Assembly: GCA_025350505.1 (NCBI GenBank)
Contig: JANXXS010000058.1
Span: 1-55,568 of the forward strand
Source: Burkholderiales bacterium
Lineage (GTDB): Bacteria > Pseudomonadota > Gammaproteobacteria > Burkholderiales > Burkholderiaceae_C
DNA length: 55,568 nucleotides
Direction of reading: 5' to 3'
Positions 51,750-55,568 of this stretch are shown in pieces. Under the pieces are notes generated by a model that saw nothing but the letters and a program-made list of their open reading frames with translations, was not told the DNA's origin and searched no databases. A program made the translations under genes and the position numbers. The first letter of the stretch is position 1; each line of letters opens with the position of its first letter.

Positions 51750-53519
51750 ATGATTCACCATGTCATCGATGCCTCGGCCACCGCGTCGCACAGTTTCGGC
51801 GTAGAGCTCGTCGTGCCGCGACCGGCCGCCGAGCAGCGTCTCAGCCTGCCGGTCTGGATACCGGGCAGTTACCTGGTGCGCGAGTTCGCTCGCCACCTTT
51901 CCGGCCTCGTCGCCGAGCAGGACGGCCGCGCCGTGCCGCTGCGACAGCTCGACAAGGCGAGCTGGGTCGCGCACTGCAGCGGTCAAGGCGATCTCGTGCT
52001 GCGTTATCGCGTCTACGCCTTCGACGTCTCGGTGCGCGCGGCCTTTCTCGACGCCGACCGCGGCTTCTTCAACGGCACCGGTGTCTGCCTGCGCGTCGAA
52101 GGCCGCGAGCACGAGCCGCACGCGCTGCGTCTGTCAGGGCTACCCGCCGATTGGGACGTGGCGACCACGCTGGCGGCCGAGCCCGGCGCCGCGGCACACG
52201 CTTTCATCGCGCCCGACTACGACGAGCTGGTCGACCATCCGGTCGAGCTCGGCCGCTTCTGGCGCGGCCGCTTCGATGCCGCCGGCGTGCCGCACGAGTT
52301 CGTCGTCGCCCATGCCTTGCCCGACTTCGACGGCGCCGCCTTGCTCGCCGACACCAAGCGCATCTGCGAAACCGAGATCGCCTTCTGGCACGGTCGCGAC
52401 GGCAAGGCGCCGTTCGACAACTATCTGTTCCTGCTCAACGCCGTCGACGAAGGCCGCGGCGGCCTCGAGCACCGCGCCAGCACGGCGCTGGTGGTGCCAC
52501 GGCGCGACCTGCCGCGGCGCGCGCCTGCCGTCGCCGCCACAACAGCGAAGGCGGAAGTCAGCGACGGCCACGTCGACCTGCTCGGCCTGATCGCGCACGA
52601 GTACTTCCACGCCTGGAACGTCAAGCGCCTCAAGCCACGCGACTTCGCGCCGCTCGACTACACGCGCGAGAACTACACCGAGCTGCTCTGGTTCTTCGAA
52701 GGCTTCACCTCGTACTACGACGACCTGCTGGTGCTGCGCAGCGGCCTCGTCGATGCGCCGCGCTACCTGAAGCTCGTTGCCAAGACGATGAGCGCGGTCG
52801 CCGCCATGCCGGGGCGCGCCGTGCAGAGCGTCGCCGCGTCGAGCTTCGACGCCTGGGTCAAGTACTACCGCGCCGACGAGAACACGCCGAACGCCACCGT
52901 CAGCTACTACGCCAAGGGCTCGCTCGTCGCGCTCGCCTTCGACCTGACGCTGCGCAGCGAAGGGCACGGCTCGCTCGACGACGTGATGCGGCGCATCTGG
53001 ACCGCGAGCGGCGGCGGGCCGATCGAAGAGGCCGACATCACCGCCGCGCTCGAGTCCGTCGGCCGCCGTTCGTATGCCGCCGAGATCGCCACCTGGGTGC
53101 ACGGCACCGACGAGCTGCCGCTCGAGGCCTTGCTGGCGTGCTTCGGCATCGCCATCGAGCGCCAGCCGGCGACGCTGGCGCAACGGCTCGGCGTTCGCGT
53201 CAGCGAGAGCGCGCTGACCGGCGTCAAGGTCACGCACGTCCTGCGCGGCGGTGCCGGCGAGCGGTTCGGCCTCAGTGCCGGCGATGAGTTGCTCGGCGTC
53301 GGCGATTGGCGCCTGCGCCGTCTCGACGACGCGCAGCGCCTGCTGCTCGACGCCGGCGTCACCGTGCCGCTGCTCATGGCCCGCGATCAACGCATCGTCA
53401 CCCTCGCCATCGACGCGAGTGCGCTGGCCGGCAACGAGACCGGTTCCTTGCAACTGCGTCGCGCCGAGTCGGCGAGCGCCGAGGCCCGGGCGCTCGGCGA
53501 GGCATGGTTCGCCGGCTGA
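51750..53519 (+). CDS. M61 family (glycyl aminopeptidase-like) metallopeptidase with PDZ domain
   Basis: A 589-residue zinc peptidase. The N-terminal half is a beta-domain (LPVWIPGSYLVREFARHLSG, typical of M61), the catalytic region has HEYFHAWNVKRLKP (HExxH, H283-H287) with the third ligand in EGFTSYYDDLL (E317), and the C-terminus has a PDZ domain (GVKVTHVLRGGAGERFGLSAGDELL). No signal peptide is seen, so it appears cytoplasmic. It likely removes N-terminal residues from peptides. A GACAAT box (51735) ends nine bases before the ATG. The end overlaps the next gene by 16 bases. Confidence 0.93.
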   Translation: MIHHVIDASATASHSFGVELVVPRPAAEQRLSLPVWIPGSYLVREFARHLSGLVAEQDGRAVPLRQLDKASWVAHCSGQGDLVLRYRVYAFDVSVRAAFLDADRGFFNGTGVCLRVEGREHEPHALRLSGLPADWDVATTLAAEPGAAAHAFIAPDYDELVDHPVELGRFWRGRFDAAGVPHEFVVAHALPDFDGAALLADTKRICETEIAFWHGRDGKAPFDNYLFLLNAVDEGRGGLEHRASTALVVPRRDLPRRAPAVAATTAKAEVSDGHVDLLGLIAHEYFHAWNVKRLKPRDFAPLDYTRENYTELLWFFEGFTSYYDDLLVLRSGLVDAPRYLKLVAKTMSAVAAMPGRAVQSVAASSFDAWVKYYRADENTPNATVSYYAKGSLVALAFDLTLRSEGHGSLDDVMRRIWTASGGGPIEEADITAALESVGRRSYAAEIATWVHGTDELPLEALLACFGIAIERQPATLAQRLGVRVSESALTGVKVTHVLRGGAGERFGLSAGDELLGVGDWRLRRLDDAQRLLLDAGVTVPLLMARDQRIVTLAIDASALAGNETGSLQLRRAESASAEARALGEAWFAG

Positions 53520-54652
53520 CGCGCGGTTTTGCGCCGGGCCGGGGGCGATGGCGCAGCGTCGCCTTCGCAACGCTGGTGGTCATCGTCGTGTTGTGCCATG
53601 CCTGGCTGACCCGCGAGCTTGCCGACCGCATGATCGAGATCGATGCTGCGGCGGCGATGCCGGCGCGCATCGAGGTGGCCTACGTGCGCGTACTCGAGCC
53701 CGAAGCGCCCAAAGCGGTCGGCCCGGTCGCCGCGCCGGCCGTTCCCGCCGCACCGCGCGCCCCGCGTGCGCCGAGAGCAGCGAAGAGTGGGGCGAAGCCC
53801 GCGTCGGCGGCGGAGCCGACGGTCGTCGCAGAGGCGCGTCCCGAGCCGGTCGGCGAGGCGGCGTCCGCGCCCGCTATCGCCTCGGCCGCGTCGACGCCGG
53901 CGGCGTCGGTCGACGCCACGACGGTCGCCGCCGTCGCGACCCCGGCCTCGGCGGCGGCCTCCGCGCCGGCGGCAGGCGGCTTCCAGTGGCCGACCGCAAC
54001 CCGCGTCAGCTACTTCCTGAACGGCTACTGGCGTGGCGACCTGAACGGCCACGCCGAGGTCGAATGGATTCGCGTCGACGAGCGCTACCAGGTCAACGTC
54101 GACCTGCGCGCCGGCCCCGACTTCGCGCCGATCTTTTCGCGCAGGATGACGAGCGAAGGCCGCATCGCCGCAAGCGGCCTGGTGCCGGAGCGCTACGACG
54201 AAGACACCAAGGTCATGTTTCGCGACCGCCGTCGCGTCAGCGTCGTGTTCGCGCCCGAGTCGGTGACGCTCGCCAACGGCCAGCAGCGCGAGCGCCTCGC
54301 CGGCGTGCAGGACACGGCGAGCCAGTTCATCCAGTTCACCTGGATGTTCGGCACCGACCCGGAGCGGCTGCGTGTCGGCAACAGCTTCGAGTTTCCGCTC
54401 GCCCTGCCGCGCAGCATGAACCGCTGGACCTACGACGTCGCCGAGGAAGAGACGCTCTACACCTCGTTCGGCAACATCGCCACCTTCCACCTCAAGCCGC
54501 GCCGCGCCGTGCGCCGGCCCGGCGAATGGCTGGTCGAGATGTGGTTCGCGCCCGAGCTGCGCTTTCTGCCGGTGCGCATCCACATCGAGCAGGACGCCGG
54601 AACCTTCGTCGATCTGCTGATCGCCAAGAAGCCCGAGATCGCCGGTCCGTGA
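53504..54652 (+). CDS. DUF3108 domain protein with TonB-like anchor
   Basis: A 382-residue envelope protein: basic start, one membrane helix ([19 protein letters not shown], about 14-32), a linker of about 110 residues very rich in Ala, Pro and Val (like TonB-type spacers), and a DUF3108 domain ([31 protein letters not shown]) to the C-terminus. DUF3108 proteins are periplasmic or outer-membrane-facing and uncharacterised. Overlap with the peptidase gene implies coupled expression. Confidence 0.85.
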   Translation: MVRRLTRGFAPGRGRWRSVAFATLVVIVVLCHAWLTRELADRMIEIDAAAAMPARIEVAYVRVLEPEAPKAVGPVAAPAVPAAPRAPRAPRAAKSGAKPASAAEPTVVAEARPEPVGEAASAPAIASAASTPAASVDATTVAAVATPASAAASAPAAGGFQWPTATRVSYFLNGYWRGDLNGHAEVEWIRVDERYQVNVDLRAGPDFAPIFSRRMTSEGRIAASGLVPERYDEDTKVMFRDRRRVSVVFAPESVTLANGQQRERLAGVQDTASQFIQFTWMFGTDPERLRVGNSFEFPLALPRSMNRWTYDVAEEETLYTSFGNIATFHLKPRRAVRRPGEWLVEMWFAPELRFLPVRIHIEQDAGTFVDLLIAKKPEIAGP

Positions 54653-54692
54653 ACGGCGGCATCATTGCCGTCTCCGACCGCGAGTGCCGACC

Positions 54693-55481
54693 ATGACCTA
54701 CGAATGCATACTGACCGAAACGCGCGGCGAGGGCGAGCGCCGCATCGGCCTCGTCACCCTCAACCGCCCGAAGCAGCTCAACGCGCTCAACGACACGTTG
54801 ATGGACGAGCTCGGCGCCGCGCTGCTCGCCTTCGACGCCGACGACGGCATCGGCTGCATCGTACTGACGGGCGGCGACAAGGCCTTCGCCGCCGGCGCCG
54901 ACATCGCGATGATGCAGCCCTGGGGCTTCGTCGATGCGTACACGAAAGGCCTGATCAGCCGCAACTGGGAAACGATCCGCCAGGTGCGAAAGCCGGTCAT
55001 CGGCGCGGTCGCCGGCTTCGCCCTCGGCGGCGGCTGCGAGCTGGCGATGATGTGCGACTTCGTCATCGCCGCCGACAGCGCGAAGTTCGGCCAGCCCGAG
55101 ATCAAGCTCGGCATCATCCCCGGCGCCGGCGGCACGCAGCGCCTGCCGCGCGCCATCTCCAAGGCGAAGGCGATGGACATGATCCTGACGGCACGCATGA
55201 TGGACGCGGCCGAGGCCGAGCGCGCCGGTCTGGTCTCGCGCGTCGTCCCGCTCGCCGATCTGCTGGACACCGCGCTCGCCGCCGCGGCGACGATCTGCGC
55301 CTTCAGCGGCCCGAGCGTGATGATGGCCAAGGAGGCGGTCAACCGTGCCTTCGAGACGCCCCTGTCGGACGGCATCGCCTACGAGCGGCGCCTCTTTCAC
55401 TCGCTGTTCGGCACCGAGGACAAGAACGAAGGGATGGAGGCTTTCCTGGCGAAGCGAAAGCCGGCCTTCAGGAATCGATAG
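54693..55481 (+). CDS. Enoyl-CoA hydratase/isomerase family protein
   Basis: A 262-residue crotonase, the hydration step of fatty-acid beta-oxidation or a related acyl-CoA step. Oxyanion-hole segments [11 protein letters not shown] and [16 protein letters not shown], and both catalytic glutamates, E116 and E136 ([18 protein letters not shown]), 20 residues apart as in true hydratases. An ATG three codons after a GTG is used because MTYECI gives the usual start. It lies 40 bases after the DUF3108 gene and ends three bases before the convergent lysS. Confidence 0.93.
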   Translation: MTYECILTETRGEGERRIGLVTLNRPKQLNALNDTLMDELGAALLAFDADDGIGCIVLTGGDKAFAAGADIAMMQPWGFVDAYTKGLISRNWETIRQVRKPVIGAVAGFALGGGCELAMMCDFVIAADSAKFGQPEIKLGIIPGAGGTQRLPRAISKAKAMDMILTARMMDAAEAERAGLVSRVVPLADLLDTALAAAATICAFSGPSVMMAKEAVNRAFETPLSDGIAYERRLFHSLFGTEDKNEGMEAFLAKRKPAFRNR

Positions 55482-55484
55482 CCC

Positions 55485-55568
55485 TCAGGTTTCGTTGCGC
55501 AGCGACGGAAACAGGATCACGTCGCGGATGCTCGGCGAATCGGTGAGCAGCATGACGAGCCGGTCGAT
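55485..55568 (-). CDS. lysS: Lysyl-tRNA synthetase (C-terminal fragment)
   Basis: Only the last 27 codons and the stop are inside the window. The peptide DRLVMLLTDSPSIRDVILFP followed by SLRNET is the class II synthetase motif 3 and C-terminus typical of LysS (aspartyl-tRNA synthetase has a similar DR but a different ending). It is convergent with the enoyl-CoA hydratase gene, with almost no gap. Confidence 0.85.
   Translation of the reverse strand: MDRLVMLLTDSPSIRDVILFPSLRNET

Noticed and set aside
1-55568. tRNA, rRNA, CRISPR arrays, insertion sequences, prophage or replication origin
   Set aside because: None was recognised. No cloverleaf-like segments, spaced direct repeats, transposase motifs or DnaA-box clusters were seen by eye.

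Overview
This is a contiguous, very gene-dense stretch (no gap between genes exceeds about 150 bases) of a high-GC betaproteobacterial chromosome. The gene orders pilJ-chpA, yqgE-ruvX-pyrR-pyrB-pyrC', gpmA/rhodanese-grxC-secB-gpsA-trmL-comF-bioC, and the complete aa3 oxidase operon ending in sco next to rpoH are typical of Burkholderiales and relatives. The genus cannot be fixed from the sequence alone. I see no phage genes, insertion sequences, rRNA, tRNA or CRISPR. The window reads as core chromosome with one accessory-looking operon.

Layout: (1) 1-6795, the end of a type IV pilus chemotaxis locus: a PilJ tail and a giant ChpA hybrid kinase. (2) 6803-13000, an inter-phylum type intergenic inverted repeat, a photolyase, then YqgE, RuvX, PyrR, PyrB, a catalytically dead dihydroorotase homologue and a PlsC acyltransferase. 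(3) 12981-18335, gpmA, then rhodanese/grxC/secB/gpsA, facing trmL/comF, then a BioC-type methyltransferase. (4) 18465-28324, a cytochrome c oxidase operon: subunits II, I and III with small membrane proteins, CtaG, SURF1, a Sco-like thioredoxin-fold protein, heme A synthase, heme O synthase and Sco. (5) 28341-32720, rpoH under a perfect CIRCE box, and an orphan MASE1/CHASE/PAS hybrid histidine kinase. (6) 32841-41913, the most unusual part: a LacI regulator, a sugar-type ABC importer (binding protein, two permeases, an unknown 73-residue two-helix membrane protein, two ATPases) and a split dihydroxyacetone kinase (DhaL, DhaK), with a GAF-domain protein transcribed divergently. (7) 41910-55568, housekeeping and mixed genes: YchF, Tag, pirin, EamA exporter, MOSC protein, UbiH-type monooxygenase, DsbC, class II aldolase, cytochrome bd CydAB, M61 peptidase, DUF3108 protein, enoyl-CoA hydratase and the tail of lysyl-tRNA synthetase.

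How the parts work together: region 4 supplies the subunits, heme A (CtaB then CtaA), copper delivery (CtaG, Sco, Sco-like) and assembly (SURF1) for one oxidase, while CydAB in region 7 offers an alternative high-affinity quinol oxidase. Region 6 looks like a self-contained capture, import and phosphorylation route for a small ketose or related polyol. Dihydroxyacetone or a tetrulose are the best guesses, but the substrate cannot be read from sequence. The best leads for new biology are this operon, its small membrane protein and its GAF sensor. The CIRCE box in front of rpoH and the repeat that supplies the photolyase stop codon are the clearest sequence-level observations.
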